Shown: piece by piece, positions 1 to 9,314 of the stretch | How positions within the stretch are numbered: position 1 is the stretch's first letter | Layout of the letters: every line of letters begins with the position of its first letter | NCBI GenBank assembly: GCA_012518515.1 | Contig: JAAYRZ010000151.1 | Location: 1-41,399, forward strand | Direction of reading: 5' to 3' | DNA length: 41,399 nt | Source: Alcaligenaceae bacterium | GTDB taxonomy: Bacteria; Pseudomonadota; Gammaproteobacteria; Burkholderiales; Burkholderiaceae_B | Position numbers and translations under genes: made by a program | Notes under the pieces: generated by a model | Databases searched by the model: none | Seen by the model: the letters and a program-made list of their open reading frames with translations, nothing else | Told to the model about the DNA's origin: nothing

Positions 1-9
1 AAAAATCAG

Positions 10-200
10 GTAGATTGCAGGCTGGTATCGGGCTTGATTAATTAGTTAGGAGACTAATTAATAATTACCGTTGCGGGGGCAGCGCAGTTTTGCTCAGATC
101 CTATTGGAGTGGGTGGAGTTTGAGCATTCTGCTTCCCATTTAACTTACGCAGCTAGAGAGGTATGTCTTAATAGCCATAAGCACCCGTCAATCCTGCAGG
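10..200 (-). promoter_or_regulatory. Cobalamin (B12) riboswitch, reading leftwards out of the window
   Basis: Read on the minus strand, positions 87-65 give the hallmark B12 box with the core GCTGCCCCCGCAAC followed by GGTAA. Positions 34-17 give AGCCCGATACCAGCCTGC, the conserved 3' part. Upstream on the minus strand lie GGGAAGCAG (about 137-129), which can pair through GCAG with CTGC at 87-84, and GCTCA (125-121), which can pair with TGAGC at 96-92. A peripheral hairpin is formed by ATTAATTAGT and its complement around 36-62. These are the expected elements in the expected order for an AdoCbl-type riboswitch. A TACAAT -10-like hexamer lies at 207-202 on the minus strand. The regulated gene is left of position 1 and cannot be seen; TonB-dependent B12 receptors and B12 transport or synthesis genes are the usual targets. 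Confidence 0.93.
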
Positions 201-207
201 CATTGTA

Positions 208-445
208 ACAAGATTTAAAGATGGCACTAGAGATAGCCATTAGTTTTATGGGGGCAGTCGTAAAATATGATGTTTAAAAGCAACAAAATGTATAAGAATT
301 GAAAATGATGATTATTTTCTTGAGAGCGTTGCTCATGACGTTTTTTAGATTCTAAACCTTTAAATGATGGGGTTGTTCAGTCCATTACAGTCGCTTCTAC
401 GTTATAATTCAAGGTTTGATTTCGCTTTAATTTTAAGGGTTTGTA
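208..445. other. AT-rich intergenic region between the riboswitch and metH
   Basis: There is no convincing reading frame here. A perfect TATAAT hexamer at 403-408 could be the -10 of a metH promoter, but no good -35 hexamer lies at the right distance. A ribosome binding site AAGGG at 435-439 precedes the GTG start of metH. I see no S-adenosylhomocysteine riboswitch, the element often found before B12 or methyl-cycle genes in this group. Confidence 0.4.
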
Positions 446-3400
446 GTGACTTATCCAACTTTACCATATCCAATTTCTTCCTATACTCATGGTGCAGAAT
501 TTGCGCGTCGTCTTAATACAGATAAAATTCTGGTTCTTGACGGGGCGATGGGGACGATGATTCAGACCTACAAACTCGGAGAGCAGGATTTTCGCGGTGA
601 TCGCTTTGTTGAGCATCACAAGGATGTCAGAGGTAACAATGAGCTGTTATCACTTGTGCGCCCCGATATTATTTCTTCTATTCATGAGCAGTATTTAGAG
701 GCAGGTTCAGACGTTGTCTGTACCAATACTTTTGGTGCAACTCGAGTGGCTCAGGGAGATTATGATTTACCCGAGATTGCTTATGAGCTTAATAAGGCTT
801 CTGCCGAATTAGCTAGAGCGGCTGCGGATAAGTTCAGCACGCCGGATCACCCACGTTTTGTGGCTGGTGCCTTAGGGCCTCAGCCAAAGACAGCATCCAT
901 TTCTCCCGATGTTAATGACCCGGGTGCCCGTAACATTACTTTTGATCAATTAAAAGATGCTTATGCGGAGCAGCTTCATGGCCTGCTTGATGGTGGCATT
1001 GATATTGTGTTGTTAGAGACAATTTTCGATACGCTTAATGCCAAAGCAGCGATTTTTGCTGTTGAGACGGTGTTTGAGGAGCGTGGTGTACGTTTGCCCG
1101 TGATGATTTCAGGTACCGTGACAGATGCTTCGGGACGCATTCTCTCGGGTCAGACTGTTGAGGCATTCTGGAACTCAGTGCGTCATGCTAGACCGATTAC
1201 TATTGGTTTGAACTGTGCTTTGGGTGCTGCATTGATGCGCCCTTATGTGGCCGAGTTAGCCAAGATTTGCGGTACCTTCGTTTGTGTTTATCCTAACGCC
1301 GGTTTACCTAACCCGATGTCAGAAACAGGTTTTGATGAGACTCCAGACGTGACTTCTTCTCTTTTACAAGAGTTTGCCGAAGCGGGTTTTGTTAACGTGG
1401 TTGGCGGTTGCTGTGGTACGACACCTGAGCATATCGCGGCGATTTGTGACAGTGTTAAGGATTTACCAGCTCGCAAAGTGCCTGAGATTCCGGTTAAAAC
1501 GCGCCTTTCAGGTTTAGAAGCTCTTAATATTGACGAAGATAGCCTTTTTGTTAACGTCGGAGAGCGTACTAACGTCACCGGTAGTAAGGCATTCTTACGT
1601 TTAATTCGCGAAGAAAAATACGATGAGGCCTTATCGGTAGCTCGTCAACAGGTCGAAAATGGCGCTCAGATTATTGATATTAATATGGATGAAGCCATGC
1701 TTGACTCTAAGCAGTGCATGGTTCGTTTCCTTAATCTGATTGCCTCCGAACCAGACATTTCACGAGTACCTATCATGATTGACTCTTCTAAGTGGGAGGT
1801 GATCGAAGCGGGACTTAAGTGTATCCAGGGTAAGGCGGTAGTTAACTCTATTTCCATGAAAGAGGGGGTAGAGGAGTTCAAGGAACACGCCAAGTTATGT
1901 ATGCGCTATGGTGCAGCTGTTGTGGTGATGGCCTTTGACGAACAGGGTCAAGCTGATAATTTACAGCGTCGCATTGAGATTTGCGAAAGGGCGTATCACA
2001 TCCTAGTGGATGAGGTCGGTTTTGCACCGGAAGATATTATTTTTGACCCTAATGTCTTTGCTATTGCAACAGGGTTAGAAGAGCATAATCGTTATGCTTT
2101 AGACTTTATCGAAGGGGTGAAGTGGATTCACGAGAACCTCCCACATGCACGTCTTTCTGGTGGCATATCTAACGTCAGTTTCTCCTTCCGTGGTAATGAG
2201 ATTATGCGTGAAGCAATTCACACGGTCTTTTTATACTATGCGATTAAAGAAGGCCTCACCATGGGTATTGTTAACGCTGGGATGTTAGGAGTGTATGCCG
2301 ATCTCGATCCGACGACCCGAGACCTGATTGAGGATGTGGTCTTTAATCGCATTGAGCCTTTGGGTAAAACTGACCCTGACGACGATCGTACAAATACTGA
2401 GCGTTTGGTTGAGCATGCCGAAAGTATTCGCGGTAATGTAGCCCGCAAAGAAGAGGATCTGAGTTGGCGTGAGCAGCCTGTACGTAAACGTCTTATTCAT
2501 GCGCTAGTTCATGGTATTACCAGCCATATTGTTGAGGATACCGAAGAGATTCGTCAGCAAATTGACGAAGCTGGTGGTCGTCCTATTGAGGTCATTGAGG
2601 GACCGCTCATGGACGGTATGAACGTTGTGGGTGACCTTTTTGGTGACGGTAAGATGTTCTTACCGCAGGTTGTTAAATCAGCCCGCGTGATGAAGGAAGC
2701 AGTTGCCCATTTAGTACCTTTTATTGAAGAAGAAAAGCGTCAGATCGAAGCCGCGGGTGGTGACGTTCGTGCCAAGGGCAAGATTGTCGTTGCAACGGTT
2801 AAGGGTGACGTACACGATATTGGTAAAAACATTGTCGATGTGGTGTTGCAGTGTAATAACTTTGAGGTGGTCAATATGGGCGTCATGGTCCCGGCCGCTG
2901 ATATTCTTAACAAAGCCAAAGAGGTTAATGCGGATATTGTTGGGCTTTCAGGCTTAATTACGCCGAGTCTTGAGGAGATGCAGTATGTAGCCTCCGAGAT
3001 GCAACGTGATCCTTATTTTGTCGAGCGCAAAATCCCCTTAATGATCGGTGGCGCAACCACTAGCCGAGTTCATACCGCGGTTAAAATTGCCCCTAAATAT
3101 GAAGGGCCGGTGATTTATGTACCCGACGCTAGCCGTTCGGTCGGTGTTTGTACTTCACTAGTCTCTGATGATGCTGATAGTTATGTGACTAAACTTGCTG
3201 AAGAGTACGAGTTAGTGCGTCAGCGTCATGCTAATCGCAAGACTAATCCCTTGATTCCTTTAGAGGAAGCGCGTGCTAACAAAGTAGCTATTGATTGGGC
3301 CAATTACACCCCACCTAAGCCGAAGTTTATTGGTCGTCGCGAGATTGTTAATTTTGATTTAGCAGAAATCGTTAAGTTCTTTGACTGGGGCCCTTTCTTT

Positions 3401-4222
3401 AATTCTTGGGGGCTATTTGGTAAATTCCCTCAAATCCTTGAGGATGAGGTGGTAGGTAAAGAAGCAAAAGAGCTTTATGAAAACGCCTTGGTCATGCTCA
3501 AGAAGATTGTCGATGGTCGTTGGTTAACCGCTAGTGGTGTGGTTGGTTTTTATCCGGCTAACTCGGTTAATGACGACGACATTGAGTTGTACACAGATGA
3601 GTCGCGTACTGAGGTTTTACTAACTTGGCGCAATCTACGTTCTCAGGGTAAAAAGCGTCCCGGCATTTATAATAAGTGTTTAGCCGACTACATCGCACCT
3701 AAGGATAGCGGTGTTAAGGATTATATCGGGATGTTTGCCGTAACCGGTGGTCTAGGCATTGAAAAGCATGTGGAGCGATTTGAAGCAGAGGGTGATGACT
3801 ATTCATCCATCATGATTAAGGCATTAGCCGACCGTTTTGCTGAGAGTTTTGCTGAGGCGTTACACCATCGTGTACGTACTGACTTATGGGGCTATGTTCC
3901 TGAAGAAAGTCTGGAAACTCAGGAGCTGATTGACGAGAAGTATCAAGGTACTCGTCCTGCGCCAGGTTATCCGGCATGTCCTGAACATACGGTCAAGGCC
4001 GAGATGTTTGAGGTGCTTGAGCCTGAGAAAATCGGCATGCATATCACTGAGAGCTACGCTATGATTCCTGCTTCCAGTGTGTCAGGCTTCTATTTTAGTC
4101 ACCCTGAATCTTCGTATTTTAATGTCGGTAGTATCGGCGAGGATCAGTTGCATGATTATGTAGACCGTTGTGGTATTTCATTGGGGCAGGCTAAGCGTCA
4201 GCTAAGCAGCGTACTGGAGTAG
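446..4222 (+). CDS. metH: Cobalamin-dependent methionine synthase MetH
   Basis: The enzyme transfers the methyl group of 5-methyltetrahydrofolate to homocysteine through a cobalamin cofactor in the cytoplasm. All four modules are present in 1258 residues (E. coli MetH has 1227). The homocysteine-binding barrel (about 25-350) has zinc ligands C257 in NCALG and C322/C323 in GGCCGTTP. The pterin-binding barrel covers about 370-640. The cap and B12 domain (about 670-900) carries [10 protein letters not shown], with H790 as the predicted lower axial ligand of cobalt. The C-terminal SAM-binding reactivation domain covers about 930-1258. The start is GTG, chosen because AAGGG lies six bases upstream. 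The neighbours are a B12 riboswitch facing the other way and a BtuCD/FecCD-type transporter downstream, which fits a B12 theme. Nothing appears broken or missing. Confidence 0.98.
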   Translation: MTYPTLPYPISSYTHGAEFARRLNTDKILVLDGAMGTMIQTYKLGEQDFRGDRFVEHHKDVRGNNELLSLVRPDIISSIHEQYLEAGSDVVCTNTFGATRVAQGDYDLPEIAYELNKASAELARAAADKFSTPDHPRFVAGALGPQPKTASISPDVNDPGARNITFDQLKDAYAEQLHGLLDGGIDIVLLETIFDTLNAKAAIFAVETVFEERGVRLPVMISGTVTDASGRILSGQTVEAFWNSVRHARPITIGLNCALGAALMRPYVAELAKICGTFVCVYPNAGLPNPMSETGFDETPDVTSSLLQEFAEAGFVNVVGGCCGTTPEHIAAICDSVKDLPARKVPEIPVKTRLSGLEALNIDEDSLFVNVGERTNVTGSKAFLRLIREEKYDEALSVARQQVENGAQIIDINMDEAMLDSKQCMVRFLNLIASEPDISRVPIMIDSSKWEVIEAGLKCIQGKAVVNSISMKEGVEEFKEHAKLCMRYGAAVVVMAFDEQGQADNLQRRIEICERAYHILVDEVGFAPEDIIFDPNVFAIATGLEEHNRYALDFIEGVKWIHENLPHARLSGGISNVSFSFRGNEIMREAIHTVFLYYAIKEGLTMGIVNAGMLGVYADLDPTTRDLIEDVVFNRIEPLGKTDPDDDRTNTERLVEHAESIRGNVARKEEDLSWREQPVRKRLIHALVHGITSHIVEDTEEIRQQIDEAGGRPIEVIEGPLMDGMNVVGDLFGDGKMFLPQVVKSARVMKEAVAHLVPFIEEEKRQIEAAGGDVRAKGKIVVATVKGDVHDIGKNIVDVVLQCNNFEVVNMGVMVPAADILNKAKEVNADIVGLSGLITPSLEEMQYVASEMQRDPYFVERKIPLMIGGATTSRVHTAVKIAPKYEGPVIYVPDASRSVGVCTSLVSDDADSYVTKLAEEYELVRQRHANRKTNPLIPLEEARANKVAIDWANYTPPKPKFIGRREIVNFDLAEIVKFFDWGPFFNSWGLFGKFPQILEDEVVGKEAKELYENALVMLKKIVDGRWLTASGVVGFYPANSVNDDDIELYTDESRTEVLLTWRNLRSQGKKRPGIYNKCLADYIAPKDSGVKDYIGMFAVTGGLGIEKHVERFEAEGDDYSSIMIKALADRFAESFAEALHHRVRTDLWGYVPEESLETQELIDEKYQGTRPAPGYPACPEHTVKAEMFEVLEPEKIGMHITESYAMIPASSVSGFYFSHPESSYFNVGSIGEDQLHDYVDRCGISLGQAKRQLSSVLE

Positions 4223-4248
4223 TATGTCAGTTTTCTTCAGAGGTTAAA

Positions 4249-5043
4249 ATGGCTCGAGCGGGTTCGTTAAAGCAAAAGGAGCTAGGCGATTTTCTTCGTC
4301 AGGCTCGAGCTAAAGTCACTCCTGGCATGGCCGGCTTAGCTGATTATGGGCGTCGTCGTACACCGGGTTTAAGACGTGAAGAGGTGGCCCAGCTCAGCGG
4401 CATCAGCGTGACTTGGTATACGTGGATTGAGCAAGGCCGAGATCTTAAAGTTTCTGCTGAGGTCTGGTCTGCTTTGGCGGATGCCTTGCACCTCAATAAG
4501 GTAGAGCGTGCTTATTTATTTCAACTGGCTCAGCAAAATGATCCCGATATAGAAAAGGCCTCTGCTGGTAGTCTACCGTTAGCGCTTGCTCATTCGGTGC
4601 ATCAAATTAATACACCAGCCTATATTTTGGATAGATATTGGAATATTCTTTATTTTAATTCACAGTTAAACGAATTGTTTGGCGAATGGCCGGGACAACA
4701 AGAGCCAGGCCAAGCTAATTTATTACGTTTTATTTTTCTAGAGTCTATTAGCCGAGAAATTATTGTTAACTGGGAAGATAGGGCTCGTCGTTCGGCAGCC
4801 GAATTTAGGGCCGATATTGCTTCCTATATGGAAGAAGCTGAAGTACGTGACTTTCTAGATAAGTTTATCGTGACTAGTGAGGAGTTTGCTCAGCTCTGGG
4901 GACATCGGACGGTTGAGGCACGTGATGGTGGTAAGCGCAGCTTCAATCATCCTCAGCAAGGCTATTTGGAATTTGAACAGCTCACCTTCAGGCTAGCTAC
5001 GCATCTCGACTATAAGTTAGTTATCTTGACTAGGGAATTTTAG
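4249..5043 (+). CDS. XRE-type transcriptional regulator with MmyB-like ligand domain
   Basis: The 264-residue protein has an N-terminal helix-turn-helix (about 10-90) containing the RRRTPGLRREEVAQLSGIS and WIEQGR stretches typical of the MmyB-like family. The C-terminal half (about 105-262) contains YILDRYWNILYFN, the start of the MmyB/PAS-like domain. Such regulators bind DNA through the first domain and probably sense a small hydrophobic ligand through the second; the ligand here is unknown. It begins 26 bp after metH and ends 10 bp before the permease, so it is probably co-transcribed with both. That position suggests, but does not show, a role in controlling metal-chelate or B12 uptake. 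Confidence 0.88.
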   Translation: MARAGSLKQKELGDFLRQARAKVTPGMAGLADYGRRRTPGLRREEVAQLSGISVTWYTWIEQGRDLKVSAEVWSALADALHLNKVERAYLFQLAQQNDPDIEKASAGSLPLALAHSVHQINTPAYILDRYWNILYFNSQLNELFGEWPGQQEPGQANLLRFIFLESISREIIVNWEDRARRSAAEFRADIASYMEEAEVRDFLDKFIVTSEEFAQLWGHRTVEARDGGKRSFNHPQQGYLEFEQLTFRLATHLDYKLVILTREF

Positions 5044-5053
5044 GGGTTAGGCT

Positions 5054-6052
5054 TTGTTTGCAACACGTTGGCGCCTACTCATCATTATTTTAGCCATTCT
5101 ATTGTTTTTGGCGAGTATTCTTTCCTTACTGAGTGGCAAGTATCCTTTGGCTTTAAATGAGCTTTGGCACAGTCTGCTTAGTGGTGGAAAGGGTGGTAGT
5201 GATGCTGACTCCGTCTTATGGAAGTTACGACTACCGCGTCTCTTTGCTGCGATTGTTGTGGGGGCAGCGTTGGCGGTTGCTGGTTCAACCTATCAAGCTA
5301 TTTTTAGAAATCCGCTGGTGTCACCGGATATTTTAGGTGTTTCAGCGGGGGCGGGCTTAGGTGCTGTGTTAGCCATTTTTCTGAATTTACCATTTGCAGG
5401 TGTACAGCTTTTTGCCTTTGTTGGTGGTATGTTGGCGGTGGCTCTGGTTTATTTGTTGTCCTCAAGTAGTCGTCATTTTGATCCAGTTTTAGTGCTTGTC
5501 TTGGCTGGAGTCGCTATTGGTAGTTTATTGTCGGCTGGTATTTCTTTAGTTAAGATTTTAGCTGATCCCTATTCTCAATTATCGACCATGACTTTTTGGT
5601 TATTAGGGGGTCTTAATAGTGTCAGTCAACGAGAAATACTTTGGGCTTTACCCTTTGTCTTGCTTGGCCTAATTCCACTCATTCTCTTGCGCTGGCGTGT
5701 TAATTTGCTAAGTCTGGGAGATATGGATGGCAGGGCCTTGGGTTTAAATACCGGGCTTTTGCGCTTAATTCTGATTGCTTGTGCAACCTTAATCACGGCA
5801 GCGGTCGTTTCTTTTGCAGGTATCATTGTCTGGGTTGGTCTGGTCATACCGCATATAGCCCGTCTTCTGGTGGGCTCAGAGTTTAGCCGCTTAATGCCTA
5901 CTTCGCTATTAATTGGAGCTGTTTTTTTGACCTTAACAGATACGATAGCTAGAAATGCAGCGAATATCGAATTACCACTTGGTGTCTTAACATCATTGAT
6001 TGGAGCGCCATTCTTTTTATATTTGCTCATTAAGGGTGGGCGCCGTGGCTAA
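5054..6052 (+). CDS. FecCD/BtuC-family ABC transporter permease
   Basis: This inner-membrane permease has 332 residues and about ten hydrophobic segments, as usual for the FecCD family, which imports ferric siderophores, haem or vitamin B12. The signature GSTYQAIFRNPLVSPDILG (about residues 76-94) and the GLVIPHIARLLVG segment near residue 261, which contacts the ATPase, are clear. The start is TTG, preceded by AGGGG at 5042-5046. Its 3' end overlaps the start of the ATPase gene by 8 bp. The family alone cannot separate iron from B12 transport. The adjacent metH and B12 riboswitch favour B12 (BtuC), but this is inference. No periplasmic binding protein gene lies next to it in the window. Confidence 0.9.
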   Translation: MFATRWRLLIIILAILLFLASILSLLSGKYPLALNELWHSLLSGGKGGSDADSVLWKLRLPRLFAAIVVGAALAVAGSTYQAIFRNPLVSPDILGVSAGAGLGAVLAIFLNLPFAGVQLFAFVGGMLAVALVYLLSSSSRHFDPVLVLVLAGVAIGSLLSAGISLVKILADPYSQLSTMTFWLLGGLNSVSQREILWALPFVLLGLIPLILLRWRVNLLSLGDMDGRALGLNTGLLRLILIACATLITAAVVSFAGIIVWVGLVIPHIARLLVGSEFSRLMPTSLLIGAVFLTLTDTIARNAANIELPLGVLTSLIGAPFFLYLLIKGGRRG

Positions 6053-6815
6053 GCCGTTGATTTTAAAAACTGAGAAGTTAAGTATTGGTTATGGCGACAA
6101 AGTCGTTGCTAATGATATCGAGATAGCGCTAAAAGCCGCTCAGGTGCTTTGCCTTTTAGGTCCTAATGGTAGTGGTAAGTCGACCTTGTTTAAAACGGTT
6201 TTAGCATTGATACCTGCTTTATCAGGCAGGGTTTTTGTTCATGGTAAGGCAGTGGAGCAGTGGTCACGACGCGATATAGCTCAATTAATTGCTTATGTGC
6301 CACAGCAGAGTGAAAGCTTGTTTGCCTATACGGCGCTAGAGGTGGTTTTAATGGGCCGCAGTGCCTATATCGGACTCTTTTCAACACCCTCAAAAGTGGA
6401 TAAAGATATTGCCTTGCAGAGCCTAGAACGCTTGGGAATAGCGCATTTGGCTGAGTGTCTATTCCCTGAAATGAGTGGCGGTGAACAGCAGTTAGTCCTC
6501 TTGGCCAGGGCTTTAGCTCAGGAGCCCAAGGCGCTGATCCTAGACGAGCCAACTGCTAGTCTGGATTTCGGTAATCAAATTTTGGTAATTGAGCAAATTC
6601 AGCAGCTTAAAGATCAGGGCTTATCTATTTTTCTCAGTACGCACCAACCTGAGCATGCAGCTAGGATGGCTGATGAGGTGCTTTTGCTAGCTAAGGGGCA
6701 AGTGTTTGCCTATGGTGCGGTTCGGGAGGAGCTTAGTATCAGTAACTTGGCAATTATGTATGGTTTGTCTGAAGAGCGTGTTGGGGATTACCTGCAAACT
6801 AAGATTTCCAGATAG
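6045..6815 (+). CDS. ABC transporter ATP-binding protein (FecE/BtuD type)
   Basis: This cytoplasmic ATPase energises the preceding permease. Walker A GPNGSGKST is near residues 35-43, the signature MSGGEQQ near 140, and Walker B with LILDEPTASLD near 165-175, followed by the STHQPEHAARMADE switch region. I place the start at GTG 6045, giving 256 residues beginning MAKPLILKTEKL. This overlaps the permease stop by 8 bp, with the purine-rich TAAGGGTGGG just upstream. An upstream in-frame ATG at 6000 would add 15 residues unlike the family. The 3' end overlaps the oppositely oriented crotonase gene by 17 bp. Confidence 0.92.
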   Translation: MAKPLILKTEKLSIGYGDKVVANDIEIALKAAQVLCLLGPNGSGKSTLFKTVLALIPALSGRVFVHGKAVEQWSRRDIAQLIAYVPQQSESLFAYTALEVVLMGRSAYIGLFSTPSKVDKDIALQSLERLGIAHLAECLFPEMSGGEQQLVLLARALAQEPKALILDEPTASLDFGNQILVIEQIQQLKDQGLSIFLSTHQPEHAARMADEVLLLAKGQVFAYGAVREELSISNLAIMYGLSEERVGDYLQTKISR

Positions 6816-7584
6816 GGGGGCGTTTTTCAATAAAGGCGTCTATGCCTTCAGAAACATCATCTTCCATCATGTTTTGAGCCATCACTTCAGCTGCGTATTC
6901 ATAGGCTTCAGCTAAGGGCATGGCGAGTTGCTTGTAAAACATGGATTTGCCATAACGCACTGCAGTATTACTTTTACTTAAAATATCATCAACTAGAAGT
7001 TGAACCCGCTCATCTAGCTTTTCTGCTGTGACCACGTCATTTAGCAGCCCCCAGTCTTGTGCAGTATGAGCATCAATAAAACGGGCAGTAAAGAGCATCT
7101 CAAAAGCCTGCTTAGACTGAATGTTGCGACTCAAGGGGACAGCTGGTGTGGAGCAAAAGAGCCCGACATTGATACCAGATACAGCAAATTTAGCCGTGTC
7201 GGCACTGATGGCTAAGTCACAAGCAGCGACGAGCTGACATCCGGCAGCCGTAGCCAGTCCATGAACTTTAGCAATCACAGGGACTGGCAGCCGTCGAATG
7301 GCTTGCATAAGCTCGCCACAGGTGGCGAATAATTCGCGGTAATAGGCAAGCTCCGGTTTACTGCGCATTTCTTTGAGGTCATGGCCGGCACAAAAAGCAC
7401 GGCCACGTGATTCAATCACTAGACAGCGTAATTGTGCATCGTCCTGTAGTGGCTCTAGTGCTTCCAGCAAGGCTTTTAAGAGTGCTTCGGAAAGCGCATT
7501 AAATTGAGTAGGGCGATTTAAGGTCAAGGTAACGACGTCTTGGTCTCGGCTTATGTCTAAGATAGATGGTGCATGAGTTGTCAT
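6799..7584 (-). CDS. Enoyl-CoA hydratase/isomerase family protein, ECHDC3-like
   Basis: This is a crotonase-fold protein of 261 residues. The oxyanion-hole segments are visible as FCAGHDLKEM (64-73) and HGLATAAGCQL (108-118). However, the two glutamates that catalyse hydration in classical enoyl-CoA hydratases are replaced: the sequence has Q117 and G137 at those sites (AGCQL and SGINVG). The same replacements, as I recall them, occur in the ECHDC3 branch, whose reaction is not firmly known. Hydratase activity should therefore not be assumed. The ATG is preceded by AAGGAG. The gene is convergent with the transporter ATPase and divergent from the MFS gene, so it is probably its own transcription unit. 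Confidence 0.88.
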   Translation of the reverse strand: MTTHAPSILDISRDQDVVTLTLNRPTQFNALSEALLKALLEALEPLQDDAQLRCLVIESRGRAFCAGHDLKEMRSKPELAYYRELFATCGELMQAIRRLPVPVIAKVHGLATAAGCQLVAACDLAISADTAKFAVSGINVGLFCSTPAVPLSRNIQSKQAFEMLFTARFIDAHTAQDWGLLNDVVTAEKLDERVQLLVDDILSKSNTAVRYGKSMFYKQLAMPLAEAYEYAAEVMAQNMMEDDVSEGIDAFIEKRPPIWKS

Positions 7585-7676
7585 TGCTGTCTCCTTATTT
7601 AGTAGTAATTTGATATAGTGTATACCTTAGGCAATTGCCGCGTCTGCAGTTGTCAAAAAGTTTCTTCGGTTAATTA

Positions 7677-9128
7677 ATGCTCATGTCTAAATACTCATCA
7701 ACCCCCGCCAAATCCGGCGGTTGGGGTGAACTTCTTAGTGGAAAAAACGGTTTGCGCACCATCGCTCTGTGTGGTGGTGTAGCGGTACACGCGATTAATG
7801 TTTATATCGTGACTACCATCATGCCATCAGTGGTCAGAGATATTGGTGGTATTCATTATTATGCGTGGATCACATCACTTTTTGTTGCGGCCTCAATAAT
7901 TGGTTCAACGCTATCCGTGCGTTTAATTGAACAATTAGGGTTGCGTAACGGTTATTTACTGGGTATTTTTATTTTTATTTTGGGCTCCAGCTTTGCAGCT
8001 ATGGCCCCGACGATGCCCTTTCTACTTTGTGGCCGAGCGATACAGGGACTGGGTGGGGGAGTGATGCTGGGTTTTAGTTATGCCTCCATTCGATTGGTTT
8101 TTGCGACCCATTTATGGCCCCGTGCTATGGCCTTAATATCGACCATGTGGGGAGTATCAACATTAACAGGGCCGGCTGTTGGCGGTTTGTTTGCAGAGCA
8201 TGGTGTGTGGAGAATGGCACTTTGGTCTACAGTGCCCGTGGCCCTAATCGTTGCTTTTCTGGTGTTTACTCAAGTACCCCAAAGAAAGGCTGCAACTCAA
8301 GTAGCTGGAAAAAGTGATGTTCCTATCGTTAAAATTTTGTTATTAAGCTTTTCAGTCATCATTTTGTCGCTCGGTAGTTTAGGTGACTCTTGGTTGATAC
8401 GAATTGCATCGCTGACGGGTGTTGCATTAATTCTGTACGCTATTGGCAGAAGTGATCTAAAAAGTACAAACCCCTTATTTCCAACCGGGCTTTATTCTTT
8501 AAAGCATCCTGTAGGTGCACTTTTTGCAGGTGTGGTGATGTTGAGTATGGGCGTTACGACAGAAGTATTTATTCCTTACTTTCTGGAAAATATCCATGGC
8601 TTGCGTCCTTTACTTGCTGGTTATATGGCAGCGTTGATGTCCGCAGGCTGGACTGTAGGCTCGCTGATCACTGCTGGTAAATCACCGCAGACTGTCAATA
8701 AAATAATGGTGTTTAGTCCGTTGCTCTCTGGGGCATGCTTACTTAGTCTTGGCTTGTTGATGCCTTGGCAAGAGTTGAGTACGGTCATGGATGCAATCTG
8801 GGTGATGGCGATTCCTTTATTAGGTATCGGCTTAGGAGTTGGTATGTCTTGGCCGCATATTTTATCGCGTATTCTAGTGGCTGCCGATAAGGGGCAGGAA
8901 AATCAGACGAGCAGTGCGATTACCACCGTGCAGCTCTATGCGGTTTCCCTTGGTACCGCTTTAGGGGGTATGATAGTAGCAGTAGCCGGTTTTAAGCGTG
9001 GAGATTTAGTTGGGACTCAATCTGCTGCAGCTGCATTATTAATTAGTTTTGCCATATTGCCCTTTGTTTTTGTATTGATATCCAAGGCCGCTAGAACGTT
9101 AGTTTTGGATGAAAATAAACAAAAATGA
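7677..9128 (+). CDS. MFS transporter, DHA2-like (about 14 membrane segments)
   Basis: This inner-membrane protein of 483 residues has roughly fourteen hydrophobic segments. The N-terminal portion NVYIVTTIMPSVVRDIGG corresponds to the first-helix motif of drug:proton antiporters, and GRAIQGLGGGVMLG (about 119-132) matches the conserved motif in helix 4 and its approach. The MWGVSTLTGPAVGGLF segment is the helix-5 antiporter motif C. These point to an exporter of drug-like or other small molecules, but the substrate cannot be read from the sequence. Two in-frame ATGs (7677 and 7683) are possible; neither has a strong ribosome binding site. No regulator gene adjoins it. Confidence 0.85.
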   Translation: MLMSKYSSTPAKSGGWGELLSGKNGLRTIALCGGVAVHAINVYIVTTIMPSVVRDIGGIHYYAWITSLFVAASIIGSTLSVRLIEQLGLRNGYLLGIFIFILGSSFAAMAPTMPFLLCGRAIQGLGGGVMLGFSYASIRLVFATHLWPRAMALISTMWGVSTLTGPAVGGLFAEHGVWRMALWSTVPVALIVAFLVFTQVPQRKAATQVAGKSDVPIVKILLLSFSVIILSLGSLGDSWLIRIASLTGVALILYAIGRSDLKSTNPLFPTGLYSLKHPVGALFAGVVMLSMGVTTEVFIPYFLENIHGLRPLLAGYMAALMSAGWTVGSLITAGKSPQTVNKIMVFSPLLSGACLLSLGLLMPWQELSTVMDAIWVMAIPLLGIGLGVGMSWPHILSRILVAADKGQENQTSSAITTVQLYAVSLGTALGGMIVAVAGFKRGDLVGTQSAAAALLISFAILPFVFVLISKAARTLVLDENKQK

Positions 9129-9162
9129 AACTCAGTATTTCCCCTTGTGAACGGTGATTGCT

Positions 9163-9190
9163 TTGACAGTTACAATTAATTAACGATAAT
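9163..9190 (+). promoter_or_regulatory. Predicted sigma-70 promoter for the OmpA-family lipoprotein gene
   Basis: A perfect -35 hexamer TTGACA (9163-9168) and GATAAT (9185-9190, five of six matches) are separated by 16 bp. Transcription would start near 9197 and leave a leader of about 118 bases before the ATG at 9315. Confidence 0.7.
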
Positions 9191-9234
9191 TGTTTTAAGC
9201 TTTGATAATATTAAGTTTGATGATCACTATCAGG

Positions 9235-9286
9235 AATTACCGGAAGGGGTAATTTTAAATTCCAAGTAGCCTATTAATTACTTGGA
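9235..9286 (+). other. Two hairpins in the leader of the OmpA-family lipoprotein gene
   Basis: The first is AATTACC (9235-9241) with GGTAATT (9248-9254), loop of six. The second is TCCAAGTA (9261-9268) with TACTTGGA (9279-9286), loop of ten. The second hairpin ends 16 bases before the AGGAGA ribosome binding site. They may stabilise or regulate the abundant mRNA expected for an outer-membrane lipoprotein. The first could alternatively be a weak terminator. Confidence 0.45.
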
Positions 9287-9314
9287 TGTATTTTATGAGA
9301 CTAGGAGAAATCTT

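Noticed and set aside
1..445. S-adenosylhomocysteine riboswitch in front of metH
   Set aside because: No matching conserved core was found on the plus strand. The structured element present is a cobalamin riboswitch on the other strand.
1288..2500. Minus-strand frames within metH (70-96 codons)
   Set aside because: They are shadows of the metH coding frame without start signals or protein resemblance.
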